A model generated the notes under the pieces. It was not told the DNA's origin. It saw nothing but the letters and a program-made list of their open reading frames with translations, and ran no database searches. A stretch of 14,384 bases of DNA, from NCBI GenBank assembly GCA_964587915.1, contig CAZPMK010000042.1, positions 1 to 14,384 of the forward strand, read 5' to 3'. This document shows positions 6,352 to 13,515 of this stretch, piece by piece. How positions within the stretch are numbered: the first letter of the stretch is position 1; every line of letters starts with the position of its first letter. This DNA is from CAG-177 sp964587915. GTDB taxonomy: Bacteria; Bacillota; Clostridia; Oscillospirales; Acutalibacteraceae. The position numbers and the translations under genes are program-made.

Positions 6352-7053
6352 TCAGCCGCCGAGATAAGCACGTCTTATCTCATCACTGCGGATAAGCTCT
6401 TCGCCCGTACCGCTCAGCGTTATTTTGCCCGTCTCGAGAACATACGCTCTGTCGGCAACGGAGAGTGCCATCTGTGCATTCTGTTCAACAAGAAGTATGG
6501 TGGTTCCGTCCTTGTGGAGGAGCTTGATTATATCGAAAATCTGCTCAACAAGAATCGGAGCAAGACCCATTGACGGCTCATCAAGCATAAGGAGCTTGGG
6601 GCGGCTCATGAGTGCCCTGCCCATTGCAAGCATCTGCTGTTCACCGCCCGAAAGCGTACCCGCTATCTGCTTGCGGCGTTCCTTGAGTCTCGGGAATTGG
6701 TCATAGACCTTTGCCATATCGTCGTCGACGGTTTTTCCGCCCTGAGTGAATGCACCCATATCGAGATTTTCTTCAACCGTCATTTGGAGAAAAATTCTTC
6801 TGCCCTCGGGAACCTGTGCAAGACCCGACTTTACTATTTTATGCGGAGCAACGCCGGAAATACTGTTCCCCAAGAACTCAACCGAACCCGTCTTTGAATG
6901 GAGCAGACCCGATACCGTTTTGAGCACCGTGCTCTTTCCCGCACCGTTCGCTCCGATGAGAGTTACTATCTCTCCCTCGTTGACCTCAAAGGAGACACCC
7001 TTTATGGCGTGAATACTGCCATAATAAACATTGATATCGTTAACCTTAAGCAT
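6352..7053 (-). CDS. livF: Branched-chain amino acid ABC transporter, ATPase LivF
   Basis: A 233-residue ATPase, one of the two nucleotide-binding subunits energising uptake of leucine, isoleucine and valine at the cytoplasmic face. Walker A is GANGAGKST (34-42), the ABC signature is LSGGEQQ (134-140), and Walker B is LLMLDEP (154-160) with catalytic Glu159. The switch position reads LLVEQN, with Gln191 in place of histidine, which is characteristic of LivF and separates it from LivG. GGAGG about eight bases before ATG 7053 supports the start; the site overlaps the livG stop region, and the gap is 12 bases. It is the last gene of the operon. Confidence 0.94.
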   Translation of the reverse strand: MLKVNDINVYYGSIHAIKGVSFEVNEGEIVTLIGANGAGKSTVLKTVSGLLHSKTGSVEFLGNSISGVAPHKIVKSGLAQVPEGRRIFLQMTVEENLDMGAFTQGGKTVDDDMAKVYDQFPRLKERRKQIAGTLSGGEQQMLAMGRALMSRPKLLMLDEPSMGLAPILVEQIFDIIKLLHKDGTTILLVEQNAQMALSVADRAYVLETGKITLSGTGEELIRSDEIRRAYLGG

Positions 7054-7065
7054 TATTACGCCTCC

Positions 7066-7890
7066 TTATTTCTTCGTGCCGAGATACGCTTCGATAACGG
7101 TGGGGTTTTTCTGTATCTCTGCGGGAGTACCCTTTGCGATAATCTTGCCGAAATTGAGAACGCATATACCCTCGCAAACGCCCATGACAAGATTCATATC
7201 ATGCTCGATAAGCATAACTGCTATCTGGAAGGTGTCTCTGATTTTACGAATGTTATTCATCAGCTCCGCCGTTTCGGAGGGATTCATGCCCGCCGCCGGT
7301 TCATCAAGCAGCAGGAGCTTGGGATTCGTTGCAAGTGCACGGACTATTTCAAGTCTTCTCTGTGCTCCGTAGGGCAGGGAGCCTGCTTGTGCACCTGCCA
7401 TATCCTGCATATCGAATATCGAGAGCAAATCCAAAGCCTTTTCGTGTGCTTCCTTTTCCTTTTTCCAATACTTGGGGAGTCTGAAAACACCGTTCCATAC
7501 GCCGTATTTCATTTGATTGTGCAGACCGATTTTAACATTATCCTCAACGGTCAATTCGTCAAACAGTCGGATATTTTGGAACGTTCTCGCAACGCCCGCC
7601 TTGTTTATTGCAACGGTGTTCATATTATGAGTATCTTTGCCGTCAAGAAGAACCGTGCCCGAGGTCGGCTGATAAACCTTGGTAAGCAGATTGAACACCG
7701 TGGTTTTACCCGCACCGTTGGGACCGATAAGTCCTGCGATTTCCGTTTTACCTATGGTGAGATTGAAATCATCAACCGCCTTGAGTCCGCCGAATTCTAT
7801 TCCGAGATGCCTTGCTTCAAGCACGGGGAGCTTTCCCACATCTCTTTCGGGAACAAGTGAGTCTGCGGGAACAGGAACTAATTTACTCAT
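7066..7890 (-). CDS. livG: Branched-chain amino acid ABC transporter, ATPase LivG
   Basis: A 274-residue ATPase subunit. Walker A is GPNGAGKTT (56-64), the Q-loop Gln is at 105 in ARTFQNIRLF, the signature is the LivG-type LPYGAQRR (172-179), Walker B is LLLLDEP (192-198) and the switch is His230 in LIEHD. The ARTFQN block and the insert between Walker A and signature are typical of LivG. About 20 residues precede the ABC domain, slightly longer than usual. Its ATG overlaps the livM stop by four bases (ATGA), with AAGGAGG seven bases upstream, so translation is likely coupled. Confidence 0.95.
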   Translation of the reverse strand: MSKLVPVPADSLVPERDVGKLPVLEARHLGIEFGGLKAVDDFNLTIGKTEIAGLIGPNGAGKTTVFNLLTKVYQPTSGTVLLDGKDTHNMNTVAINKAGVARTFQNIRLFDELTVEDNVKIGLHNQMKYGVWNGVFRLPKYWKKEKEAHEKALDLLSIFDMQDMAGAQAGSLPYGAQRRLEIVRALATNPKLLLLDEPAAGMNPSETAELMNNIRKIRDTFQIAVMLIEHDMNLVMGVCEGICVLNFGKIIAKGTPAEIQKNPTVIEAYLGTKK

Positions 7891-8969
7891 TTTGCAGCCT
7901 CCTTCTTATTGCCCTTTTTGAAGAGCTTTGCGGTTAAAGTTTCCTTCAAGTCTTTGAGCTTGTCGTTGTTCGTAATAATCATGACAAGGATAAGAACTAT
8001 CGCATATATCAGCATTCTGTAATCTCTGAATTCTCTGAGAACCTGAGGAAGAACGGTGAGCATTGCGGCGGAAATAACCGAACCGAAAATATTGCCCATG
8101 CCGCCGAGAACGACGAAAACAAGAATGAGAATGGATGTGTTAAAATCGAATTTTGACGATGCAACGGTGGAATAATTAAGGGCATAGAGTGCACCTGCAC
8201 CACCTGCAAGTGCGGCGGAGGTGACAAACGCCATCATCTTGTATTTAGTAATATTTATGCCCACGGATTCAGCGGCTATTCTGTTATCGCGAATGGACAT
8301 TATCGCTCTGCCCGCTCTTGAATTTGTCAAATTGTAGACAATAAAAAGAGTGAAAAGAACAAGAATTATACCTGCCGTAAACGTTGATACCTTGCTGATG
8401 CCCGTTGCACCGAGAGGTCCGTTGACAATTACCTTTCCGCCCTGTGCAAGGTTGAGCTTGTCACTGCTTTGAACATTGAAATGCAAGCCGTTTTCGTCGA
8501 TGCCGAGATATATGCAATTGAGCAAATCTCTGATTATTTCTCCGAAAGCAAGCGTAACTATCGCGAGGTAGTCGCCTTTAAGACGGAGAACGGGAATGCC
8601 GATTACCACGCCGCAAATTGCCGCAATAATAATACCGACGATTATTGCAACAAGCATTCTGACTGAGTCGGATTCAACGCCCTCAAACGCAAGTGACTGA
8701 GAGGCAATTGCACCGGCAAAGGCTCCGACGCTCATGAAACCCGCATGACCGAGGCTCAAATCGCCGAGGATACCGACGGTGAGGTTAAGCGAAACCGCCA
8801 TGACGACATAGGCACAAATGGGGATAAGCTGTCCCTTGAAGGAGCTCGAAAGATTGCCGCCGGACATCATGATGCTTATTACAATATAGAAAATAATTAC
8901 CGTTGCGTATGAAAGAAAGCTGTTCTTGGTGAAACGGTTGAGCTTTGCAAGAGTATTTGTTTTTTTCAT
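7887..8969 (-). CDS. livM: Branched-chain amino acid ABC transporter, permease LivM
   Basis: A 360-residue integral membrane permease that pairs with LivH to form the pore. It has many hydrophobic segments, and the conserved loop SLNLTVGILGDLSLGHAGF near residue 60-80 is the permease signature of this family. I place the start at 8969 (MKKTNTLAKL), where GAGGTG lies six bases upstream. The frame is open further, to 9053, but that start would overlap livH by 74 bases and add a cysteine-rich segment with no ribosome binding site. The livH stop is 10 bases upstream. The protein looks complete. Confidence 0.93.
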   Translation of the reverse strand: MKKTNTLAKLNRFTKNSFLSYATVIIFYIVISIMMSGGNLSSSFKGQLIPICAYVVMAVSLNLTVGILGDLSLGHAGFMSVGAFAGAIASQSLAFEGVESDSVRMLVAIIVGIIIAAICGVVIGIPVLRLKGDYLAIVTLAFGEIIRDLLNCIYLGIDENGLHFNVQSSDKLNLAQGGKVIVNGPLGATGISKVSTFTAGIILVLFTLFIVYNLTNSRAGRAIMSIRDNRIAAESVGINITKYKMMAFVTSAALAGGAGALYALNYSTVASSKFDFNTSILILVFVVLGGMGNIFGSVISAAMLTVLPQVLREFRDYRMLIYAIVLILVMIITNNDKLKDLKETLTAKLFKKGNKKEAAK

Positions 8970-8979
8970 CGCTCTCACC

Positions 8980-9861
8980 TCAAACTTTCTCTTTAACCTG
9001 CTTACCGAGCAAGCCTGCGGGCTTAACGAGCAGGACGATGATAAGCACTGCAAAAACTATCGCATTGGCAAGATTCGTTGAAATGTATGCCTTTGCAAAG
9101 GTTTCGATTATACCAAGCAAAATTCCGCCGAGCATTGCTCCGGGGATTGAACCGATACCGCCGAAAACTGCAGCGGTGAACGCCTTGATTCCGGGCATTG
9201 AGCCTGTGGTGGGCAAAAGATTCGGATACATCGAGCAAAGAAGAACGCCCGCAATTGCCGCAAGAGCCGAACCGATGGCAAAGGTCAGGGAAATTGTAAC
9301 GTTTACGTTGATTCCCATAAGCTGTGCGGCACCCTTATCCTCCGACACCGCACGCATTGCCTTGCCCATTTTCGTTTTGCCGGTGAAAAGGGTAAGAGCT
9401 ATCATTATTACAATGCAAGCGATTATTGTGACTATTGCTTCGGAAGAAATTACAAGCTGACCGCCGAAGAGCTTGAGAGCAGGCAAGTCAATTATCGAAT
9501 GGAATGATTTCGGAGTCGAACCCCAAATAAGCAGAGCGGAATTTTGAAGCAAATAGCTGACACCTATCGCAGTAATAAGAACCGCAAGAGAGGATGCGTT
9601 TCTGAGCGGCTTATACGCAAGAGCCTCAATGACAATGCCGAGAACGGTACATACGACCATTGCCGCAAGGACGGAAATTATCGGATTAAGTCCGAGATAT
9701 TCGGTAACGCAGTAGGAAATATATGCACCTATCATGATGACATCGCCGTGTGCAAAGTTAAGCATTTTGGCAATTCCGTAAACCATGGTGTAGCCCAAAG
9801 CTATGATGGCATATATACTTCCCAAACTGATACCGCTTATCAGATAGGAAAGAAAACTCAT
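8980..9861 (-). CDS. livH: Branched-chain amino acid ABC transporter, permease LivH
   Basis: A 293-residue membrane permease, the usual length. The N-terminal GSIYAIIALGYTMVYGI, LNFAHGDVIMIGAY and the later MGINVNVTISLTFAIGSALA and FGGIGSIPGAMLGG blocks are the recognised LivH landmarks. Roughly eight hydrophobic segments can be traced. GAGGTG six bases before ATG 9861 supports the start. It is separated from the binding-protein gene by about 130 bases that fold into hairpins; livM follows after 10 bases. Confidence 0.95.
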   Translation of the reverse strand: MSFLSYLISGISLGSIYAIIALGYTMVYGIAKMLNFAHGDVIMIGAYISYCVTEYLGLNPIISVLAAMVVCTVLGIVIEALAYKPLRNASSLAVLITAIGVSYLLQNSALLIWGSTPKSFHSIIDLPALKLFGGQLVISSEAIVTIIACIVIMIALTLFTGKTKMGKAMRAVSEDKGAAQLMGINVNVTISLTFAIGSALAAIAGVLLCSMYPNLLPTTGSMPGIKAFTAAVFGGIGSIPGAMLGGILLGIIETFAKAYISTNLANAIVFAVLIIVLLVKPAGLLGKQVKEKV

Positions 9862-9945
9862 AAATTACACCTCGTTCAAATAATTCAACATCGGAAAAAC
9901 TACCGCATTGCGGCAGGCTTTCCGCCGCAGAATTGTTTTAAGCAC

Positions 9946-9981
9946 TCACAGGGTGAAGAAGCATTGCTTCCTCACCCGTGA
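9946..9981 (-). promoter_or_regulatory. Stable intergenic stem-loop between the binding-protein gene and livH
   Basis: A stem of about 15 pairs (9946-9962 with 9966-9981), with one bulge and one mismatch, surrounds a three-base loop. No T-run follows on the minus strand, so it is unlikely to stop all transcription. A second, GC-rich small hairpin lies at about 9907-9930. Hairpins here often protect the binding-protein part of the mRNA, letting it accumulate in excess over the membrane subunits; that role is inferred. Confidence 0.5.
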
Positions 9982-9993
9982 TGTTTTCAAAAT

Positions 9994-11172
9994 TTATTTG
10001 TTCTCAACGCCGACATAAACGCCGTCCTTGATGATAACAGCCATGGGAGTCTTGGAAACCTCGCCCGTTGCCTTCCATGTCATAGTACCGGTAAGACCTG
10101 CAACCTCAATTTCGGTCATTGCGGAAATGAGTGCGTTACAAATTGTTTCCGCATCCATATCGGGAGTTACGCCCGACTTGTTGATGGCTTCGTAAATCGC
10201 ATAAACAGCATCGTATGCATCAGCCGCAAACTGATTGGGAATCTCGTTGTGGAGTTGCTGATACTTCGTTACGAATGAAACGGTTTTTTCATCCGTGGCA
10301 TCTGCCGAGAACGGAGTAAGAAGGTAAACGCCCTCTGCAAGTGCGGGATCAAAGCCCTGCATCGCAAGAATGCCGTCCATACCGTCAACGCCGAAGAATG
10401 TGGGAGCATATGCCATGCTGTTTGCCTGCTGAAGAATCATTGCCGCAGGAGTAAAGTAAATGGGAAGGAATACAAGGTCTGCACCTGCTGCCTTTGCCTC
10501 ACCGAGCTGTACGGAAAAATCGTTGCTGGTTGCAGTGGTGAAAGTACCCGTATAAACGATTGAGAGATTGTCCGCCTCAGCCTCAGCCTTAAAGGTGTTA
10601 TAGATACCGGTTGAATAAGCGTCGTCGCTCTTGTAGATAACCGCTACCTTGCTTGCGAGCTTGTTTTCGGAAATGTACTGTGCGGAAGCCGTGCCCTGAT
10701 TGGGGTCGGTGAAGCAAACCTGAAATACATTGTCCTTGTCTGCGATAACATCAAGAGAAGAAGCGGAGGGAGTTACCTCGAAAATTCTGTCTGCATAGCT
10801 CTCTGCCGCAACTGCGATACAGGGCTGTGTAGTAACGGAACCGAGTATCGTCTGTACGCCCCAATCTTTGAGAACATTGTAAGCGTTAACGGATTTTTCA
10901 GCGTCACCCTCGTCGTCCTCAAATCTGAGGTCGAGCTTAACGCCGCCGAGTGCGTTGATTTCGTCAACAGCTATCTGAGCACCGTTCTTAACAGCGTTGC
11001 CGTAGGTTGCCGCATCACCGGTGAGAGGTCCGATACCGCCAATCTTAAAAGCGGCAGCATTTCCACCCTCGGGAGCATTGGTCTTGCCGGAATCGTCTGA
11101 ATTACCGCCACAGGCAGTAAACACGGTAAGCATCATAAGAGCTGCCATAACGATTGCGATGATTTTTTTCAT
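9994..11172 (-). CDS. livK: Branched-chain amino acid ABC transporter, substrate-binding lipoprotein (LivJ/LivK type)
   Basis: A 392-residue type I periplasmic-binding-fold protein, here a surface lipoprotein because the organism appears Gram-positive. Residues 1-20 are a signal peptide ending in VFTA before lipid-modified Cys21, followed by a Gly/Asn/Ser/Asp-rich linker. The domain opens with FKIGGIGPLTGDAATYGNAVKNG and runs through GVQTILGSVTTQPC and PNQFAADAYDAVYAIYEAI, all as in leucine/isoleucine/valine-binding proteins. I start it at 11172 because AAAGGAAG lies about ten bases upstream; the ATG at 11190 has no such site and itself overlaps this one. It is the first structural gene of the operon. 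Substrate preference within the branched-chain group, or another amino acid, cannot be decided from sequence. Confidence 0.93.
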   Translation of the reverse strand: MKKIIAIVMAALMMLTVFTACGGNSDDSGKTNAPEGGNAAAFKIGGIGPLTGDAATYGNAVKNGAQIAVDEINALGGVKLDLRFEDDEGDAEKSVNAYNVLKDWGVQTILGSVTTQPCIAVAAESYADRIFEVTPSASSLDVIADKDNVFQVCFTDPNQGTASAQYISENKLASKVAVIYKSDDAYSTGIYNTFKAEAEADNLSIVYTGTFTTATSNDFSVQLGEAKAAGADLVFLPIYFTPAAMILQQANSMAYAPTFFGVDGMDGILAMQGFDPALAEGVYLLTPFSADATDEKTVSFVTKYQQLHNEIPNQFAADAYDAVYAIYEAINKSGVTPDMDAETICNALISAMTEIEVAGLTGTMTWKATGEVSKTPMAVIIKDGVYVGVENK

Positions 11173-11211
11173 ATGATTACTTCCTTTCATTGCCCAAATT
11201 ACGGGCTTCTA

Positions 11212-11249
11212 TACAAAAAAGCGGCTCTGCGAAAAAGCAGAACCGCTTT
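11212..11249 (-). terminator. Leader terminator just upstream of the liv operon
   Basis: A 13-pair stem (11218-11230 with 11237-11249) and six-base loop are followed on the minus strand by six T. One pair is G-U on the minus-strand RNA but would be A-C on the other strand, which fits minus-strand function. It begins about 20 bases after the stop of the leader ORF and about 40 before the binding-protein start. Transcription from the only good upstream promoter must pass it, as in an attenuator. Confidence 0.8.
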
Positions 11250-11266
11250 AAAGTACTAAACATAAG

Positions 11267-11497
11267 TTAATAGCTAAACGCTTTCTTGCTCTTTCTCATA
11301 TTGTAACCCGAAATGACTGCATCAAGCAGTCCGAGTAGAGTAAGGTTAATTGCTCTCAATGCATTATTCATAAAAACAAAAAAGGACACCCTACAGGCGT
11401 CCGCAAAAATAATGGAGCAAGAAGAAGCGCAATGATTGTTAGCCGTCTTACTTTCGCAGACAGCTGAATCCTTTGCGGTGTTTTTACAACTCCTCAT
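11267..11497 (-). CDS. Leader ORF upstream of liv, with a Leu/Ile/Val-rich second half (putative attenuation peptide)
   Basis: A 76-codon ORF begins at ATG 11497 after an excellent ribosome binding site (GGAGGAGGAAGAGCA) and stops at 11267. Residues 1-40 carry five cysteines (4, 14, 23, 27, 35) and resemble nothing I know. Residues 43-76 start at a second ATG and include LRAINLTLLGLLDAVI: nine of 17 codons there are Leu, Ile or Val, and the six Leu codons use five different triplets, including CTA, which is uncommon in the neighbouring genes. The tail is basic (MRKSKKAFSY). A terminator lies inside the ORF and another follows it, both before the liv operon. I read it as a regulatory leader rather than a functional protein. 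A small cysteine-rich peptide or secreted microprotein is the alternative. The ORF is seen; the role is inferred. Confidence 0.5.
   Translation of the reverse strand: MRSCKNTAKDSAVCESKTANNHCASSCSIIFADACRVSFFVFMNNALRAINLTLLGLLDAVISGYNMRKSKKAFSY
11378..11402 (-). terminator. Terminator inside the leader ORF
   Basis: On the minus strand GGACGCC and GGTGTCC (11402-11396, 11390-11384) pair around TGTAG, with one G-U pair that would be A-C on the other strand. TTTTTTGTTTTT follows. The hairpin lies within codons 32-38 of the leader ORF, so a ribosome translating the ORF would unfold it. Confidence 0.7.
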
Positions 11498-11510
11498 TGC
11501 TCTTCCTCCT
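11419..11510 (-). promoter_or_regulatory. Long-range pairing that would hide the leader ribosome binding site
   Basis: On the minus-strand RNA, AGGAGGAAGAGCAAT (11510-11496), which spans the Shine-Dalgarno and start codon of the leader ORF, can pair with ATTGCGCTTCTTCTT (11433-11419): 14 of 15 positions pair, two as G-U. The arms are about 60 bases apart, and the 3' arm sits shortly before the internal terminator. Complementarity is seen directly; folding is not tested. Confidence 0.45.
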
Positions 11511-11560
11511 CCTTTATTTTTGTCTTTGGAACCTTTGGCACAAGTTCTCTCATGTGTTAT

Positions 11561-11589
11561 AGTTTAATAATTTTTGTTCTTCTTGTCAA
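11561..11589 (-). promoter_or_regulatory. Promoter of the liv leader and operon
   Basis: Minus strand: perfect TTGACA (11589-11584), 17-base spacer and TAAACT (11566-11561), four of six matches to the -10 consensus. It gives a 5' region of roughly 55-60 bases before the leader ORF. I found no comparable promoter between the leader terminator and the binding-protein gene. Confidence 0.6.
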
Positions 11590-11664
11590 TGTGCAAAATA
11601 AATATTGTTTTTTCACCTTATCACGATGTTTCTTGGCTGTTTTGACAAAAGAACAATTATAAGC

Positions 11665-11692
11665 AGTTAGTTGCCGACAACCAACTTTTGTT
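11665..11692 (+). other. Terminator-like hairpin without an obvious gene
   Basis: AGTTAGTTG (11665-11673) and CAACCAACT (11678-11686) form a nine-position stem with one mismatch and a four-base loop, followed by TTTGTTTT on the + strand. No + strand gene precedes it. The rest of the 11590-11760 stretch is AT-rich and shows me nothing else. Confidence 0.3.
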
Positions 11693-11761
11693 TTCCGTCG
11701 AATTATCCAATTTCCTGCGTTTCATTCACAAAAAGTTTTCATTAAAATTATGCTAAAGATA

Positions 11762-11790
11762 TTAACTTTTAATTTCCTTTGTGATATACT
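11762..11790 (+). promoter_or_regulatory. Promoter of the LCP gene
   Basis: TTAACT (11762-11767), a 17-base spacer and TGATATACT (11782-11790), an extended -10 element. The chosen start codon is about 65 bases downstream. Confidence 0.7.
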
Positions 11791-11857
11791 ATATGTTATG
11801 GTATGATGCGGTGCATTGGGGATGTGCTGCGGAAGTTTTAATTTCAAGGTGAATTTT

Positions 11858-13360
11858 ATGGGTGACAAAAGAAAAAGTAACGACAAATACGAGGATATCA
11901 CGAGCTACAGCAAGCCCTCGGGATTAAAGGGAATCGGCTATTTCATGCAATACAAGTTCAAGCCGTTCTTTTTGAGAAATCACAAGAGAAATCTGAAAGC
12001 TCTTTTGAGCGTGGCGATTTGCTTTGTGCTTGTTCTCTCGGCTCTCGGCGGTGCATACATTCGCAAAATTCTCTCATTGATAAACTATGAAGACGGCGAT
12101 ATAGGTAATCCCGATGCAACCTTTGCTTTGAATGACGATGAAGACCTCAGCTTCCAATCAATTTCCGACATTGCGAATGCAGATTCAATCAAGGATCTTA
12201 TAAAATCATGGGCAACGAACGGCGGAGAAAAGCTCTACAGCAAAAATGTTGTAAATGTTCTGCTCATCGGCGAGGATCAAGAGGACGGCTCCCACCGCTC
12301 CGACTCCTGTATGCTTGTTTCCGTCAACCGCAAAACGAAAAAAATCAATATTTGCTCATTTTTGCGTGACTCCTATTCCTACATGAACATTAAAGGTCAA
12401 GATCGCTTTGACAAAACAAACCACTCTTATTCTTGGGGCGGTGCTGCGAAGCTCATGGAGGTTCTTTCGGATAACTACAAGGTGCAGATAGATAATTATG
12501 TTTCCATAAATTTTGAGTCATTCGTTAAAGTGATCGACACTCTCGGCGGCGTTACCGTTCCGATAACCGAGGCGGAAGCAAAATACATGAACCGCACCAC
12601 AAGAGTCAAAGGCTTTGAAAGCGGCGACAGCGTACTGCTCAACGGCGAGCGGGCACTCATTTATTCCAGAATAAGAAAAAATGACAGCGAAATCGAGCGT
12701 ACAAGACGCCAGAGATGCGTCATCACCTCTCTTATTCAAAATGTTAAATCCTCCTCGTTCAGCGATCTTAACAAGGCGATAGAGACCTTCCTGCCTTATG
12801 TTACAACGAATTACCGCACAAGCGAGATTATTTCTCTCGGCACGCAGGCACTCAGCGAGGGCTGGATGCAATATGAAATAAACAGCATGGTCGAGCCGTC
12901 CGATGAATTTAGAATGGGCGTTTCAAAATTCCAAACCTACACCGGCAAGCTCGATGTTTGGATTGTCGATTATATCAAAGCGGCGAGAGAGCTTCAGCTT
13001 GCGATATACGGAACGACAAATATTGAAATAAATCCGGTAACTCACATATCGGCACTTGACCTTGTAAGAGGCACCATTTCGGACACCGACGATGAACCCG
13101 ACAGAACAACAACGGAATATTCGTACACGGAATATCAGTATGAAACCACAACCAAACGGCGAAGCAGGCTCGATGAGCTTCTTGGCAGAAAGGATGACGA
13201 ATCAACCACCGAATACATTGAGCCGCCACTTGATGATGATACCTCACAAGTCTCCGATTATTATTGGCAAGAGCCTACGGAGGAAGCCACCGAAAGCTCC
13301 GATAACGAAAATCTCTTGCAGCAGATTCCCACGGCGGGATATCAAGGAATATTTGGATAA
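11858..13360 (+). CDS. LytR-CpsA-Psr (LCP) family cell-wall glycopolymer ligase
   Basis: A 500-residue membrane-anchored enzyme of the family that transfers lipid-linked teichoic acids or capsular polymers to peptidoglycan. A cytoplasmic basic N-terminus is followed by one membrane segment (about residues 48-66) and the extracellular LCP domain (about 132-300). Key residues are Arg147 and Asp149 in RSD, Arg170 and Asp171 in SFLRDSY, Asp185 in DKTNHSY, the IDTLGGV block, Arg271 and Arg273 in SRIRKND and Arg281 to Arg286 in RTRRQR. The catalytic set is intact. Residues about 408-490 form an acidic, Thr/Tyr/Glu-rich disordered tail (TEYSYTEYQYETTTK) ending in a short hydrophobic stretch. I start at 11858 because AAGGTG lies six bases upstream; the ATG at 11816 has no good site. 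It is transcribed alone. The polymer it transfers is unknown. Confidence 0.9.
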   Translation: MGDKRKSNDKYEDITSYSKPSGLKGIGYFMQYKFKPFFLRNHKRNLKALLSVAICFVLVLSALGGAYIRKILSLINYEDGDIGNPDATFALNDDEDLSFQSISDIANADSIKDLIKSWATNGGEKLYSKNVVNVLLIGEDQEDGSHRSDSCMLVSVNRKTKKINICSFLRDSYSYMNIKGQDRFDKTNHSYSWGGAAKLMEVLSDNYKVQIDNYVSINFESFVKVIDTLGGVTVPITEAEAKYMNRTTRVKGFESGDSVLLNGERALIYSRIRKNDSEIERTRRQRCVITSLIQNVKSSSFSDLNKAIETFLPYVTTNYRTSEIISLGTQALSEGWMQYEINSMVEPSDEFRMGVSKFQTYTGKLDVWIVDYIKAARELQLAIYGTTNIEINPVTHISALDLVRGTISDTDDEPDRTTTEYSYTEYQYETTTKRRSRLDELLGRKDDESTTEYIEPPLDDDTSQVSDYYWQEPTEEATESSDNENLLQQIPTAGYQGIFG

Positions 13361-13378
13361 ACACAAAATAGTACATAG

Positions 13379-13416
13379 CCGTCCGCAGGCTCATTGCTTG
13401 CGGACGGTTATTTTTT
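13379..13416 (+). terminator. Terminator of the LCP gene
   Basis: A 12-bp stem with one G-U (13379-13390 with 13396-13407) and five-base loop are followed by TTATTTTTT. It starts 18 bases after the stop codon. Confidence 0.9.
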
Positions 13417-13471
13417 AACCATGGAGCCGCAACCGACACATCCGGAGCGATTTGCGTGTTGCGGTCAAACG

Positions 13472-13504
13472 AAAAAAGAGGCTGTTGCCGAAACAACAGC
13501 CTCT
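13472..13504 (-). terminator. Terminator of tuf
   Basis: An 11-bp perfect stem (13477-13487 with 13494-13504), a six-base loop and six T on the minus strand lie 11 bases beyond the tuf stop. It faces the LCP terminator; the 55 bases between them hold nothing I can identify. Confidence 0.92.
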
Positions 13505-13515
13505 CGGAAATTCAA

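Noticed and set aside
6898..7860. 320-codon + strand frame opposite livG and livF
   Set aside because: Exact antisense of genes with intact Walker motifs; no start signal and no recognisable domain.
8970..9053. Upstream extension of livM (start at 9053)
   Set aside because: It would overlap livH by 74 bases, lacks a ribosome binding site and adds a cysteine-rich segment unlike LivM; the start at 8969 has GAGGTG at good spacing.
11173..11190. Six-residue upstream start of the binding-protein gene
   Set aside because: The ATG at 11190 lacks a ribosome binding site and its first codons are themselves the AAAGGAAG site of the start at 11172, which gives a normal lipoprotein signal peptide.
11267..11497. 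SCIFF/ranthipeptide precursor
   Set aside because: It has cysteines, but not the six-cysteine C-terminal pattern, and there is no radical SAM maturase nearby.
11206..11560. T-box riboswitch in front of liv
   Set aside because: I find no T-box antiterminator core (the TGGNACCGCG-like element) nor a specifier-loop arrangement in the leader; the terminator alone is not enough.
11816..11857. Upstream start of the LCP gene
   Set aside because: No ribosome binding site before 11816; AAGGTG precedes the start at 11858.
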